Numbered from the stretch's first letter, positions 1 to 9,702 are shown. The stretch is DNA of 64,000 bases from Pseudoalteromonas piscicida (GCF_002208135.1 NZ_CP021646.1:2172001-2236000); one strand, 5' to 3'. The notes: generated from the sequence alone by a model not told the origin. Program-made: numbers and translations.

Positions 1-1465
1 TGGTATGATTTAGGCGACGTGTCATACCTAAAAAGCCCAGCACATAAAGCGGCATAAAGGCAACAAAGAAGCCAACCAGCCAGCACCAGAATGAGGCTTT
101 ACCCCAACGCTCATCAAGCTTGTAACCCATCACTTTAGGGAACCAGTAAGCAAAACCCGCTAGATAACCAAACACCGCGCCACCGATAATGGTGTTATGG
201 AAATGTGCAATTAGGAATAGACTGTTGTGCAGCACATAGTCCGCACCTGGAATTGCAAGCAGTACGCCCGTCATTCCACCTACGGTAAAGGTCACCATAA
301 ACCCTAACGTCCAAAGGACCGGCACCGTGATCCGTAAACGACCGCGATACATGGTAAATAACCAGTTAAAGAGTTTTACTCCCGTTGGCACCGCAATGAC
401 CATCGTCATGACCCCAAAGAAAGCATTAACATTGGCGCTTGAACCCATAGTAAAGAAGTGATGTAGCCAAACAATAAAGCCCAAAATAGAAATCGCACCG
501 CTGGCATACACCATCGACTTATAGCCAAAGAGGCGTTTGCCTGTAAAGGTTGAAATAATTTCTGAGAAAATCCCGAACGCAGGCAAGATCAAAATATAAA
601 CTTCAGGGTGACCCCATGCCCAGAACAGGTTGATATACATCATGGCATTACCACCAGCTTCATTGGTGAAAAAGTGGAAATCCATATAACGGTCAAGCGT
701 TAGCATCGCTAGCACCGCAGTAAGAATCGGGAAAGACGCCGCAACTAGAATATTTGCCCAAGTACAAGTCCAAGTAAAAATCGGCATTTTCATTAGCGTC
801 ATGCCAGGTGCACGCATCTTAAATACGGTTACCAAGAAATTCACGGCAGTGAGCAATGTCCCAAGTCCGGATATTTGCAGCGCCCAAATATAGTAATCAA
901 CCCCGACACCCGGACTAAACGACAACTCAGACAATGGCGGGTACGCCACCCAACCAGTTTTTGCAAACTCACCAAATGCCAAGGATAAATTGATCAGAAT
1001 TGCCCCGCCCGCCGTCAGCCAAAAACTGAGGTTATTCAAAAACGGAAAAGCAACATCTCTAGCACCAATTTGCAGTGGCAAGATGATATTCATCAAACCA
1101 ATCATAAATGGCATCGCCATAAAGATGATCATGATCACCCCGTGTGCGGTGAAGATCTGGTCATAGTGCTCAGGAGGTAAGTAACCAGCAGCGCCGCTTG
1201 TAGCCATCGCCAACTGTGTACGCATCATGACGGCGTCGGCAAAACCACGCATTAACATAATTAATGCCAAGATAATGTACATCACGCCTAGGCGTTTATG
1301 ATCGATTGAAGTGATCCAATCGTGCCACAGCACGCCCCATTTTTTGTGTTTTGTGACCATTGCCGCCACAATTAGACCGACAATCGCCACCACAGCTAAC
1401 GTCACCATAATGATGGGTTCGTGATAGGGGATTGCCTCGATGGATAATTTACCAAACAACGACAT
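1..1465 (-). CDS. cyoB: Cytochrome bo3 ubiquinol oxidase subunit I (partial, C-terminus outside window)
   Basis: Heme-copper oxidase subunit I of the inner membrane; it oxidises quinol, reduces O2 to water and pumps protons. I translated the minus strand from the ATG at 1463-1465 ([17 protein letters not shown]). The frame stays open to the window edge, about 488 codons. It shows many membrane helices, the CuB site block GHPEVY with the His-Tyr pair, and the later HFHNTIIGG helix that carries further metal-binding His residues. The start lies two bases after the cyoA stop, with a GAGGAG ribosome site inside the end of cyoA, so the two genes are co-transcribed. Assignment to the quinol rather than cytochrome c type rests on the CyoA partner lacking CuA ligands. 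Confidence 0.93.
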   Translation of the reverse strand, partial: MSLFGKLSIEAIPYHEPIIMVTLAVVAIVGLIVAAMVTKHKKWGVLWHDWITSIDHKRLGVMYIILALIMLMRGFADAVMMRTQLAMATSGAAGYLPPEHYDQIFTAHGVIMIIFMAMPFMIGLMNIILPLQIGARDVAFPFLNNLSFWLTAGGAILINLSLAFGEFAKTGWVAYPPLSELSFSPGVGVDYYIWALQISGLGTLLTAVNFLVTVFKMRAPGMTLMKMPIFTWTCTWANILVAASFPILTAVLAMLTLDRYMDFHFFTNEAGGNAMMYINLFWAWGHPEVYILILPAFGIFSEIISTFTGKRLFGYKSMVYASGAISILGFIVWLHHFFTMGSSANVNAFFGVMTMVIAVPTGVKLFNWLFTMYRGRLRITVPVLWTLGFMVTFTVGGMTGVLLAIPGADYVLHNSLFLIAHFHNTIIGGAVFGYLAGFAYWFPKVMGYKLDERWGKASFWCWLVGFFVAFMPLYVLGFLGMTRRLNHT

Positions 1466-1467
1466 AA

Positions 1468-2391
1468 TTACTCCTCAGCCTTGCCGTGATGTGGATGCGC
1501 AGCATGCTCTGGTTTGGCGTAATAACTCATTTCGCCATGGCCCTGCATGTACTTCATAACTATGGTGTGGAATAAGCCCTGCTCTACCGAACCAAAATAT
1601 TCAACGGGGTGATATTCCGAAGGCTCAGCCAGTTTCGTATAACGACCTGCGGTTAAGGCTTCGCCGTTTGCTTTGATGTCGGCAACCCAGTTATCAAAAC
1701 TTGCTTTGTCTTTGGTCGCAGTGGCATCGAACTTCATACCCGTAAAGCCCGCTCCACTGTAGTTAGCAGAAAAGCCTTTGAACGTCCCCGGCTCGTTGGC
1801 AATCAGGTGAAGCTGTGTTTCCATCCCTGCCATCGAGTAGATTTGGCTACCAAGCTGTGGAATAAAGAAAGAGTTCATGGTGCTTTCGGAAGTGATTTTG
1901 TACTCCACTGGTACATTCGCTGGAAACACCAGCTCATTCACTGTGGCAATGCCTTGCTCTGGATAGATAAATAACCACTTCCAGTTTAGCGATACCACCT
2001 GAACAGTGAGGTGTTCACCCTTACCTTCCAACGGCTTGTACGGATCAAGCGATTGTGTAGAGCGCCAAGTGATCACCCCAAGCACGATAATAATCACAAT
2101 TGGAATAGTCCAAACCACGGCTTCTATTTTGTTAGAGTGGGCCCATTTAGGTGCGTAGATCTCGTGGTCACGACCATCTCGGTACTTCCACGCAAAATAT
2201 AAGGTAAGAATAATAACTGGTACTACAACGAGTAACATCAGTACAGTGGCAATGATGATCAAGGACTTCTCATCCATGCCAATTTGCCCCTTGGGATCTA
2301 AAATGCCACCACTACAGCCGGTGAGCATCAGCCCCAATGAAGCGAACGCATAATTCACAACACTACGTTTATTCAATTGATTACCCTTCAA
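1468..2391 (-). CDS. cyoA: Cytochrome bo3 ubiquinol oxidase subunit II, lipoprotein
   Basis: Subunit II of the bo3 quinol oxidase, 307 residues, anchored in the inner membrane with a periplasmic cupredoxin domain. Residues 1-26 form a lipoprotein signal with lipobox LTGC (Cys26). Two membrane segments follow at about 44-66 and 90-108, then the cupredoxin domain (about 125-235). The region where a cytochrome c oxidase would carry CuA cysteines and histidines reads [13 protein letters not shown], with no CuA ligands, which marks it as a quinol oxidase. The C-terminus is His-rich ([12 protein letters not shown]). It is the first gene of the operon, upstream of cyoB; an imperfect hairpin precedes the start at about 2393-2410. 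Confidence 0.93.
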   Translation of the reverse strand: MKGNQLNKRSVVNYAFASLGLMLTGCSGGILDPKGQIGMDEKSLIIIATVLMLLVVVPVIILTLYFAWKYRDGRDHEIYAPKWAHSNKIEAVVWTIPIVIIIVLGVITWRSTQSLDPYKPLEGKGEHLTVQVVSLNWKWLFIYPEQGIATVNELVFPANVPVEYKITSESTMNSFFIPQLGSQIYSMAGMETQLHLIANEPGTFKGFSANYSGAGFTGMKFDATATKDKASFDNWVADIKANGEALTAGRYTKLAEPSEYHPVEYFGSVEQGLFHTIVMKYMQGHGEMSYYAKPEHAAHPHHGKAEE

Positions 2392-2689
2392 CGATAAGCT
2401 GCGGCTTATTTGTTAAGCACGCTGAGTATCTGTTTGTGCAAGCTGTGCTGCACAAGTTCGAATTGCACTGTATCCATCAGGAAAATACATTAGTGAAGGG
2501 AAACGCTCCTTTGATACCAGTCACTAACCATTTACCAAATAATCGATACAGTAAACGGACAATCACATTCGCTAAGCTTATAGTTCGCCCTAAAAGGACT
2601 GTAAGTAGCCGATTAATGTAATTGAAACTGAATTGCTGACTGCTGATCCAAATCGCGTAAATCAAACGCACTGGACTCAAATATTGCGA

Positions 2690-3121
2690 TTACGCAAACA
2701 GACAGCGGTACCCAAAAGGAGGAGCACGACAACCATGTGCGCTAGGCACCGGTTGAGGTTGAATAGCCTCAGTAGAGGCGAATGCCGTTTTACGCAGCAC
2801 GATGCCCGCGCGTGTAGGCAAAATAGTATGGAAAACTAACCAATAAAGACCTATCAATAATTGCAATGACAAGATAGGCTGAGCCAAAAACTCTCCGAGC
2901 ATCACCAAAACAGAGTCAGGTAGTGAATTATCTGCAAAAAGTACTTCTAATTCAGCAACATCACCTAGCATGCCAGTGAATAATAATGCCGTGTTAAACA
3001 TCATCAATGCACTTAGCACACTGAAAATACGACCGAATAACTGCGCACGCGTGATCGTACAACCTTGATAGGTTGTGTCGTCAGCAGTAGCAGTATGTCG
3101 AACATAGCTTAACAGTGGCAC
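2690..3121 (-). CDS. Hypothetical two-helix membrane protein
   Basis: An open frame of 143 codons upstream of cyoA on the same strand. The translation has two hydrophobic stretches (about residues 30-50 and 80-100) separated by an acidic loop (GDVAELEVLFADNSLPD), which suggests a small inner-membrane protein. The tail after residue 110 is rich in Pro, Cys and Arg and looks less protein-like. I do not recognise a family, and it is 300 bp away from cyoA, so operon membership is doubtful. It could be a non-coding open frame; the balanced hydrophobic pattern is the only support. Confidence 0.4.
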   Translation of the reverse strand: MPLLSYVRHTATADDTTYQGCTITRAQLFGRIFSVLSALMMFNTALLFTGMLGDVAELEVLFADNSLPDSVLVMLGEFLAQPILSLQLLIGLYWLVFHTILPTRAGIVLRKTAFASTEAIQPQPVPSAHGCRAPPFGYRCLFA

Positions 3122-3797
3122 AGATTATCCTGATGTTTTTATCTTGATAGAATTGATTAGTTCAGAACTTTCAGTCTAAACTGAAAATTCGCAGCGAGTA
3201 TAACAAAGTCGCTATTCGATTCAAGCGATATCTGCAATGATCTATATCAAATTTTCTTAATCTATATTGTCTAGTTCCCCCTTTGTTGATACATCGAGCC
3301 GACAATTAAGCAAAATGTCACAACGACTCTGACGAATGGTGAGTGAATTCAAGGTGTGATCTGAGACCTATTCGCATACGCGGAAGTGTGTACTTCCGCT
3401 GAGAAATGATGGCTAGCAAGGGTTTAGTACCCCTCACAACCGCTGGCAGTTGTGCGGTCAGTCTCCCCAATTAAGCAGCCTTATCGTCCCTCAACCACTT
3501 TGCCATTGAACTTGATATTCTCTTTACATCACAACCATCGTGATGAAATATCCAAACCGAAAAACTATATTCAGGATCTAGATATGCACCAGTCACAAAA
3601 CTGCTCGGCGGGTAAACCGCCCACCAAACTGATTTTACTTCGGAGTAGGAGCTGCTTTACGCAGCGATCTCTAAAAGCCATTACCACACAACATCACCAC
3701 CCGATATAACCAGCTTTGCATCGGAGTGGGAGCTGCTTTACGCAGCGATCTTTAAACTCTATTGCCACACAACCCCACCCTACAAAATCCACCGCAG
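3122..3797. other. Gene-poor spacer with hairpins and REP-like repeats
   Basis: No convincing gene. The spacer holds a perfect 8-bp hairpin with a 4-nt loop at 3380-3399 (GCGGAAGT / ACTTCCGC), a hairpin-prone stretch at about 3440-3465, a GGCGG/CCGCC hairpin near 3609-3622, and two copies of a REP-like palindrome at 3640-3670 and 3721-3751. Short open frames here run through the repeats and lack family similarity. Confidence 0.6.
3640..3751 (+). repeat. Two direct copies of a REP-like palindrome (GCTGC-TTTAC-GCAGC)
   Basis: Copies at 3640-3670 and 3721-3751 share TCGGAGTRGGAGCTGC, the loop TTTAC and GCAGCGATCT. The core GCTGC/GCAGC forms a hairpin. Flanks are also similar (TTRCCACACAAC downstream in both), so this is an 81-bp imperfect tandem repeat. 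The GGAGC...GCGATC frame resembles the widespread Pseudomonas-type REP design. No RAYT transposase is seen in the window. Confidence 0.75.
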
Positions 3798-4253
3798 TTA
3801 ATCAGCATAAGGATAATGGACATGACGCTGCTCTTGTAATTTCATACCCAAATACTCAAAGGTCCCCACCAGCATCTCAGTAAATGGAGCCGGTGCTTTC
3901 TCTTGGCATGATGTCGACAAGATAGAAAACTGCTTTTCGCGCAGCGCTCTAAGCTCAGGCTTTAGCGCTTCGATGTCCATAAAGTCGGTTATTCTGTCGA
4001 TAAATGCCTTCATTCTGGGTGTTACTGCATACCAATAAACGGGGGATGCAAAAATGATGTGCTCAAAACCGAGTACCCATCTAAATAGGTTAACAAAGTC
4101 ATCATCACTGTGAGAATGTTTGTAGCAATACTCACCAATTTTATAGCGGTCTAAATAGATGAGTTCAGCTCTTTTTTCTTCTGCTAGTGCCTTTGCAGAT
4201 TGGTAGGTATTTCCATTGGGGTTTGAGCTTGAGTAAATAACGACTGTTTTCAT
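3798..4253 (-). CDS. Flavodoxin-like NAD(P)H-dependent FMN reductase / quinone reductase
   Basis: A 151-residue flavodoxin-fold oxidoreductase. The N-terminus MKTVVIYSSSNPNGNT has the beta1-loop phosphate-binding pattern for FMN (SSSNPNGNT). The middle ASPVYWYAVTPRMKAFIDR is the second flavin-contact block typical of NADPH-dependent FMN reductases. I take the ATG at 4253; a GTG 21 bp upstream (4274) would add MQLELNI, which does not match the family start. It is divergent from soxR, with a perfect dyad between them, so it is very probably a SoxR target activated by redox-cycling compounds. Such enzymes reduce quinones, flavins or azo compounds; the exact substrate cannot be read from sequence. 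Confidence 0.8.
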   Translation of the reverse strand: MKTVVIYSSSNPNGNTYQSAKALAEEKRAELIYLDRYKIGEYCYKHSHSDDDFVNLFRWVLGFEHIIFASPVYWYAVTPRMKAFIDRITDFMDIEALKPELRALREKQFSILSTSCQEKAPAPFTEMLVGTFEYLGMKLQEQRHVHYPYAD

Positions 4254-4306
4254 AATGTTCAATTCCAGTTGCACTAATAATTAATTGGGTGCTACCTTAA
4301 AACCTC

Positions 4307-4321
4307 ACCTTAAGTTAAGGT
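4307..4321. promoter_or_regulatory. SoxR/MerR-type operator dyad
   Basis: ACCTTAA-G-TTAAGGT is a perfect 7-bp inverted repeat in the 60-80 bp gap between the reductase start and the soxR start. MerR-family regulators bind such dyads inside an over-long promoter spacer. The E. coli SoxR box is of the form CCTCAAG..CTTGAGG; this one is related but not identical. A half-copy ACCTTAA occurs at 4294-4300. Confidence 0.75.
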
Positions 4322-4334
4322 AAAGTACTAATTT

Positions 4335-4841
4335 ATGAAAACTGAAAAATTATTAAGAGACGAGCCGAATCTCAGCGTTGGTAAGGTTGCCCAAAGAGCT
4401 GACGTTGCGGTGTCTGCGCTGCATTTCTATGAGAACAAAGGGCTTATTCGCAGTTGGCGTAATAACGGTAATCAGCGCCGTTACAAAAAGGATGTGTTGC
4501 GCCGTATAGCCATTATTAAAGCAGGCCAAAAGATGGGGATAACCCTAGGGGAGATAAAAGAAACCCTTGATACTCTGCCCGACTCAAGAACACCAACCAA
4601 AGCGGACTGGGCCAAACTGTCTAGAGCCTGGCAAACAAAACTGGATGAAAAAATCGCTTATATGCAACGTTTAAGAGACTATGTCGATGGTTGCATTGGC
4701 TGTGGCTGTTTGTCGATGAAATCATGCCCTATCTACAACCCTGATGACATCGTTGCCAAAGAGGCTAACGGTGCGGTGTGGTTGGATGAGCCAGACAAAG
4801 CAAATAAAGCAAAATCTTGTTATGATAGCGAAAACCATTAA
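4335..4841 (+). CDS. soxR: Redox-sensitive transcriptional activator SoxR
   Basis: MerR-family regulator of 168 residues carrying a [2Fe-2S] sensor. Residues 14-82 form the winged helix DNA-binding domain (LSVGKVAQRADVAVSALHFYE); about 90-118 form the dimer coiled coil. The cluster motif C-x2-C-x-C-x5-C is complete (Cys120, 123, 125, 131; GCIGCGCLSMKSC), which separates SoxR from other MerR proteins. Oxidation of the cluster by redox-cycling molecules switches on target promoters. No soxS is nearby, as expected outside enterics, where SoxR acts directly on genes such as the divergent flavin reductase. Confidence 0.95.
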   Translation: MKTEKLLRDEPNLSVGKVAQRADVAVSALHFYENKGLIRSWRNNGNQRRYKKDVLRRIAIIKAGQKMGITLGEIKETLDTLPDSRTPTKADWAKLSRAWQTKLDEKIAYMQRLRDYVDGCIGCGCLSMKSCPIYNPDDIVAKEANGAVWLDEPDKANKAKSCYDSENH

Positions 4842-4854
4842 ATAGGACACAATA

Positions 4855-6639
4855 ATGAAAAAGACTGCCTTGTGCATGGCGCTAGCCATGGCAATGGGCC
4901 TGACTGGCTGCTCACTTTCTCCTTCGTCTGTCGAGACGACGCCTTCAGCTTCACAGCAAACAGTAGCAACAAATACACAATTCGCTGACTTTTCTCAGCA
5001 ATTTATCAATAACTTATGGAAACAGTACCCAGAAGCATCGCTCTGGGCAGGCTTTGGCAAGTACGACGATATTATCACTGTACCAACCCAAGCGACTCGT
5101 GATGCAAGTGTTGCCTTCTCTCGGGCGCAACTGGCTAAGTTACAACAGTTCGACCTTGCTAACTTAAGCAATAGTCAAAAAATCGATTATCACTTGATTG
5201 AAAATCGCCTAAAACGCGATATCTGGCATATTGAAACCTTCAAAAGCTGGCAGTGGAATCCGTCAAACTACAATGTTTCTTATGGCTTTGCGACGATACT
5301 CAATAGCCGCTTTAAAACGGATGACGAAAAGCTCAAGCTCGTTTTAGCACGTCTTCAATATGTGCCAGCGTATTATGAAGCTGCACAAAACAATATAAGC
5401 AATCCAACACTTGAATATACTCAGCTTGCGATTGCACAAAACCAAGGCGCGTTTAGTGTATTAAACGACGAGTTGCTTGATAAACTCGCGACCTCATTAT
5501 TAACAGCCGAGGAAAAAGCCCTATTCAAACAGCGCTTCGCTGCCGCGAAATCTGCCATCAATGGATATGTATCTTACCTTACCAACCTTGAAAAAGAGTT
5601 AAGCGAAAGCGGCAACGCGCGCTCATTTAGAATTGGTGAGAAGCTGTACGAAGAAAAATTTGCCTTTGATATTCAGTCTGGCTACACCGCCAAGCAAATG
5701 TATGAAAAGGCAATGGCCGACAAAACCCGTGTTACTAATGAAATGGTTAAGATTGTTGATCAACTCTGGCCAAAGTACTTTGCTGACAAGCCACGCCCAG
5801 AATCTGACATTGATGCGATTGCCACGCTTATCAAGCACCTTTCAGTCAAACACGTAAAGCGTGAAAACTTTGTGAGCGAAATCAAGGCGCAAATACCAGA
5901 ACTTGAAAAGTTTGTGATGGAAAAAGATCTCATCACGCTAGACCCTGAAAAGCCGCTGGTTGTTCGCGAAACACCTGAATATATGCGTGGCTTTGCTGGC
6001 GCTTCAATCAGTGCTCCGGGCCCATACGACAAAAAAGAGAACACCTATTATAACGTGTCTCCGCTGGACTCAATGAGTGACGAGCAAGCTGAATCGTATC
6101 TACGTGAATACAACCACTGGATCCTGCAGATCCTAAATATTCATGAAGCCGTGCCAGGTCATTACACTCAGTTAGTTTACTCTAACGAATCTCCGTCTTT
6201 GGTGAAGAGTATCTTAAGCAATGGCGCGATGATTGAAGGATGGGCAGTATACACTGAGCGCATGATGCTAGAAGAAGGCTATGGTAACTTTGAGCCTGAA
6301 ATGTGGTTAATGTACTACAAGTGGAATCTACGTGTGATCTGTAACACCATCCTAGATTACGGTATCCAAGTAAAAGGAATAAGCAAAGAAGAAGGCTTAG
6401 ATCTGCTAATGAATGGGGCTTTCCAAGAGCGTGCAGAAGCCGAAGGTAAATGGCGCCGTGCAACCTTGAGCCAAGTACAATTAACCAGCTATTACTCTGG
6501 TTATCGCGAAATTTACGACTTCCGTGAAACACAAAAACAAAAGCTTGGAAAGGAATTTGACTTAAAAGCATTCCATGAAGAATTCTTAAGCTTTGGTAGT
6601 GCTCCGGTGAAATATATCCGCCAGTTAATGGCGAAGTAA
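4855..6639 (+). CDS. DUF885 family lipoprotein, putative zinc peptidase
   Basis: A 594-residue exported lipoprotein: signal MKKTALCMALAMAMGLTGC with lipobox LTGC (Cys19). The rest matches the DUF885 family, whose hallmark HEAxPGH is present at residues 430-436 (HEAVPGH), followed by EGWAVYTERMM near 461-471 with a Glu expected to complete the metal site. The family is thought to be a metallopeptidase group acting in the periplasm or outer membrane; substrate is unknown. It starts 13 bp after soxR but shows no functional link to it. A strong terminator follows. Confidence 0.88.
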   Translation: MKKTALCMALAMAMGLTGCSLSPSSVETTPSASQQTVATNTQFADFSQQFINNLWKQYPEASLWAGFGKYDDIITVPTQATRDASVAFSRAQLAKLQQFDLANLSNSQKIDYHLIENRLKRDIWHIETFKSWQWNPSNYNVSYGFATILNSRFKTDDEKLKLVLARLQYVPAYYEAAQNNISNPTLEYTQLAIAQNQGAFSVLNDELLDKLATSLLTAEEKALFKQRFAAAKSAINGYVSYLTNLEKELSESGNARSFRIGEKLYEEKFAFDIQSGYTAKQMYEKAMADKTRVTNEMVKIVDQLWPKYFADKPRPESDIDAIATLIKHLSVKHVKRENFVSEIKAQIPELEKFVMEKDLITLDPEKPLVVRETPEYMRGFAGASISAPGPYDKKENTYYNVSPLDSMSDEQAESYLREYNHWILQILNIHEAVPGHYTQLVYSNESPSLVKSILSNGAMIEGWAVYTERMMLEEGYGNFEPEMWLMYYKWNLRVICNTILDYGIQVKGISKEEGLDLLMNGAFQERAEAEGKWRRATLSQVQLTSYYSGYREIYDFRETQKQKLGKEFDLKAFHEEFLSFGSAPVKYIRQLMAK

Positions 6640-6642
6640 CAT

Positions 6643-6675
6643 AATAATGCCAGCCTAATGGCCGGCATTATTTTT
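6643..6675 (+). terminator. Rho-independent terminator after the DUF885 gene
   Basis: The arms AATAATGCC-a-GCC and GGC-c-GGCATTATT pair around a TAAT loop and are followed by a run of five T. Confidence 0.88.
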
Positions 6676-6693
6676 CAAAAATTGACATCACCT

Positions 6694-6800
6694 GTAGGTC
6701 GGCCTTTAGGCCGACTAACGTTTTAATTTAGAGGGTACCCTATAAACCTAAAGGCTACCCTTTAAACATTGGGGGATTGTCGACCTAAAGGTCGACCTAC
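6694..6800. repeat. Inverted pair of REP-like palindromes (REPIN-like)
   Basis: 6694-6715 reads GTAGGTCGGC...GCCGAC and 6779-6800 is the same unit in reverse orientation (GTCGACC...GGTCGACCTAC). The two are separated by 63 bp that contain short GGGTACCC/CTACCC motifs. A head-to-head pair of REPs with a spacer is the classic REPIN layout. The right-hand unit supplies the TAG stop codon of the S46 peptidase. Confidence 0.75.
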
Positions 6801-8956
6801 TTTACTATCTTCATTTCATCTAGCAGGTTTTGCGCATTATCAACCTTATCCATTACCCATAACATGTAACGCGAATCAACATGAATTGAGCGGTTTAGGT
6901 TTTTATCGTAATCCCAGTCACCAATAATGCTTTCATATACACCGTCAAACAGTAAACCTACTAACTCCGCTTTCCCGTTTAAAGTTGGCGAGCCTGAGTT
7001 ACCACCTGTGGTATCCACGTTAGAAAGGAAATTCACCGGTACGGTATTCATGCCACCTGTATATTGACCATATACTTTTTCGCGGATCAACTGCTGTTGC
7101 TTTTTCGGCGCGTTAAATGGTTCTACATCAGTATTTTTAGCCAGCAATCCTTCAAGCGAGGTAAATGGCGTTGCCACTAAGCCATCTTGCGGTGAGTAGC
7201 CACCTACCGTACCGTAAGTGACACGGAGTGTGCTGTTAGCATCCGCATAAACCGGCTTATTTTGCGACTTGTTGTAAGCAATAATGGCTTCCATCAAGGC
7301 AGGACGTGCAGATTGCTGCTTACCAGCCAATTCTTTTTCTTCATCTTCGATTTGCTTCATCACTGCAAAAATCGCTTTTGCATATTGAATGAATGGATCA
7401 GAGCTTTGATTTAACTGCTCAAGCTCTAAATCTAACATCCAAAGACGGGCTTTTTCATCAGCAAGCTTAGAGTTGGCATACATCTCATCAAGCAGCGCTT
7501 GGTGCTTTGCTTTATTGAAGCCGTTTTCAAGTTGAAGCTGCTTATCGACTTCAGCTAAACGCGCTTCTTTTGGCAAGGCTGCATAAAGCTCCATGAAGTA
7601 AAGCATAATCGCTTTATCAACTGTTTCATCATAGCGGCGCGTCATACGCTGAAGCCCCGCTTTGATTTTTGGCATATCACGTTCTTGATAACCACTCTCA
7701 CGCTCAGCATCAGGCTTTTGTTTTTCAACCGCCAAGCGGTAAAGTTGACGCGCAGTAGACATCATTTGCGAACGGTGGATATAGCCAACCATCATATCAC
7801 GCTCATAATGGGATTGAGATTGAGCAACCAACTCGCTCAATTCGTTTAGCACAGCACCATACTTTGCTTTACGGTCTGCATCGGCATTGATCCAAGTGCT
7901 AAGATCGCGCTCAAATTGCTGCTTGCGGCTGTACATACTGCCTTTTTTGAAGCTCTCAATCATAGAGCCAAAGTTTTTGATGTAGTTGTTGTAACCTGCA
8001 ATGGTGCTTTCATAAGCGATACGAGCTTGCGAACCTTCTGGTGCATTTTCTTCAATCAGTGCCACATACTTTGAGTTATGTTTACGTACCATGGGGTAAA
8101 CCGTGTTAAACACATAATCTACTTCAGAAGCAATACGATAACGGTTGGTACGACCTGGATAACCCGTCACCATTACAAAGTCGCCCTCTTGCACGCCTTT
8201 TGCACTCACACTCAAGAATGACTCTGGGTTGTAGGGTACGTTATCTTTAGAAAACTCAGCGGGTTTACCATCTTTACCCACATATGCACGGTAAAAAGCA
8301 AAATCGCCAGTGTGACGAGGCCACATCCAGTTATCTATATCGCCACCATATTTGCCCACGCCCATCGCTGGCGTGTATGCCAGACGGACGTCTTTTATCT
8401 CTAGCGATTTAATGAGGTAATATTCCAATCCACCATGAAAGGTGTAAACATTACAGCGATAGCTTTCATCTTGCTCACACTCGGCAACAAGTTGTTTGCG
8501 CTTACTATCAATGGCATCAAAACGTGCTTTACCGGTCAGTGAGTCTGTCCCAGCATTAACTTTATCCGTTACGTTCGACACTTCTTTTGTCACATAAACG
8601 CGTGAGCCCGGTGCCGCCGGCAAGTCTTCACTTGGCTGTTTTGCTAAAAAGCCATTCTCAAGAATATTGTTATCTGTTGTTGAATTGTATTGAATAGAGC
8701 CGTATGCACAGTGATGGTTTGTCACCACCAGACCTTTAGGAGAGACAAATGACGCCGTACAACCACCTAAGCTAATCACCGCATTCATCGGGAACTCTGT
8801 GAGTTTAGAAATTGACTTAGCATCAATCTCTAGTCCTTTAGACTTTAAAATAGATTCAAGTTCAGGTAGTTGATGTGGTTGCCACATGCCTTCATCGGCA
8901 GCAACGTACTGAGAAAAGGCCAACACCATGGCCGCGGAGATAGCTTTAATACGCAT
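6797..8956 (-). CDS. S46 family dipeptidyl-peptidase, DPP7-like
   Basis: A 719-residue periplasmic serine exopeptidase that removes dipeptides from oligopeptide N-termini. It has a signal peptide (MRIKAISAAMVLAFSQYVAA), the catalytic His block TNHHC (His81), the conserved GGDIDNWMWPRHTGDF block carrying the Asp, and the nucleophile block TTGGNSGSP (Ser654). Eighteen residues after the Ser is Gly672 (FDG); in the family this site is Gly in DPP7 (hydrophobic P1) and Arg in DPP11 (acidic P1), so I infer DPP7-type specificity. Its stop codon lies inside a REP palindrome. Confidence 0.92.
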   Translation of the reverse strand: MRIKAISAAMVLAFSQYVAADEGMWQPHQLPELESILKSKGLEIDAKSISKLTEFPMNAVISLGGCTASFVSPKGLVVTNHHCAYGSIQYNSTTDNNILENGFLAKQPSEDLPAAPGSRVYVTKEVSNVTDKVNAGTDSLTGKARFDAIDSKRKQLVAECEQDESYRCNVYTFHGGLEYYLIKSLEIKDVRLAYTPAMGVGKYGGDIDNWMWPRHTGDFAFYRAYVGKDGKPAEFSKDNVPYNPESFLSVSAKGVQEGDFVMVTGYPGRTNRYRIASEVDYVFNTVYPMVRKHNSKYVALIEENAPEGSQARIAYESTIAGYNNYIKNFGSMIESFKKGSMYSRKQQFERDLSTWINADADRKAKYGAVLNELSELVAQSQSHYERDMMVGYIHRSQMMSTARQLYRLAVEKQKPDAERESGYQERDMPKIKAGLQRMTRRYDETVDKAIMLYFMELYAALPKEARLAEVDKQLQLENGFNKAKHQALLDEMYANSKLADEKARLWMLDLELEQLNQSSDPFIQYAKAIFAVMKQIEDEEKELAGKQQSARPALMEAIIAYNKSQNKPVYADANSTLRVTYGTVGGYSPQDGLVATPFTSLEGLLAKNTDVEPFNAPKKQQQLIREKVYGQYTGGMNTVPVNFLSNVDTTGGNSGSPTLNGKAELVGLLFDGVYESIIGDWDYDKNLNRSIHVDSRYMLWVMDKVDNAQNLLDEMKIVK

Positions 8957-9107
8957 ATTCCAATCCTAAATATTATATTATTTTAATTGCGGTCAGTAAT
9001 GTGACCCAAGATAGCGCCAAATAGCAATTTATTTCGGTGGAATTCGATAAACCGATGTAAACAACCGTATAGAAAATACCAAGATAAAACGCCTAGTTTT
9101 CACTTTT

Positions 9108-9317
9108 TTAGCGAAACATCTCTTCGGTTAATTCAAAGGGTTCCCAAGTCGCTTGCACCGAGCCAATTTCTTCTAAAATGCGTCCTTCCACGCCATCAAA
9201 CGGTGCATTAGAAATCCACATTTTTACTTCACCCTTTTCACCAAACCCAAAGATAATATAGGGATCAACATCGGTTTCTGTTTCGCCTGTGTAATGGGTA
9301 ATGCTCGGTAAATTACC
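9108..9317 (-). pseudogene. DUF2931 lipoprotein copy A, C-terminal fragment cut by IS66
   Basis: About 70 codons translate as NLPSITHYTGETETDVDPY, then IIFGFGEKGEVKMWIS, and end ...FELTEEMFR. This is nearly identical to the C-terminal third of the intact copy at 12756-13286. The reading frame is lost exactly where the IS66 left end begins (about 9318). The N-terminal two thirds, signal peptide and start are missing, so it is a remnant. Confidence 0.9.
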
Positions 9318-9399
9318 GTAACCGTCGCCTAAACCACACCTAGCAGCAGGATGTTATCAACTTATAAAGTAAAGCTCTGATCTCAATTCGGAGTGGAAC

Positions 9400-9702
9400 A
9401 TGCCTAAACACAAGACCGCGCAGCAATGGCTGCAACTTTTCGAACAGCAGGAGCTTAGTGGGTTGTCTGTTAGTGACTTCTGCACGCAACACAACCTCAG
9501 TATCAAGTCTTTTTATAATCGCCGAAGCAAAATTCGTAAGCAAACACCTCCTCAGTCATCTTTTGTTGCCGCTAAGCCTGCAGCACCTGAGTCAGTTTCC
9601 CCACCTGAGTTGTTGCAACTCAAACATGGCCAGAGCACGGTATTGCTGCCATCAACAACAGATACCCTTTGGCTCGCAGCACTGCTGAAGGCATTGTCAT
9701 GA
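9400..9702 (+). CDS. tnpA: IS66 accessory protein TnpA
   Basis: 100-residue helix-turn-helix protein (KTAQQWLQLFEQQELSGLSVSDFC, HNLSIKSFYNRRSKIRK at 31-47), the usual first gene of IS66 elements and needed for transposition with TnpB and TnpC. Its stop overlaps the tnpB start by ATGA. Confidence 0.88.
   Translation: MPKHKTAQQWLQLFEQQELSGLSVSDFCTQHNLSIKSFYNRRSKIRKQTPPQSSFVAAKPAAPESVSPPELLQLKHGQSTVLLPSTTDTLWLAALLKALS

Noticed and set aside
2477..2680. 67-codon open frame upstream of cyoA
   Set aside because: No ribosome site, no family pattern, opposite-strand open frames of similar length overlap it.
3380..3399. Small RNA or terminator at the perfect hairpin
   Set aside because: No T tract, promoter or conserved neighbour; listed only as a hairpin in the spacer.
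3452..3709. 85-codon open frame
   Set aside because: It runs through the REP-like repeats, has low-complexity text and no ribosome site.
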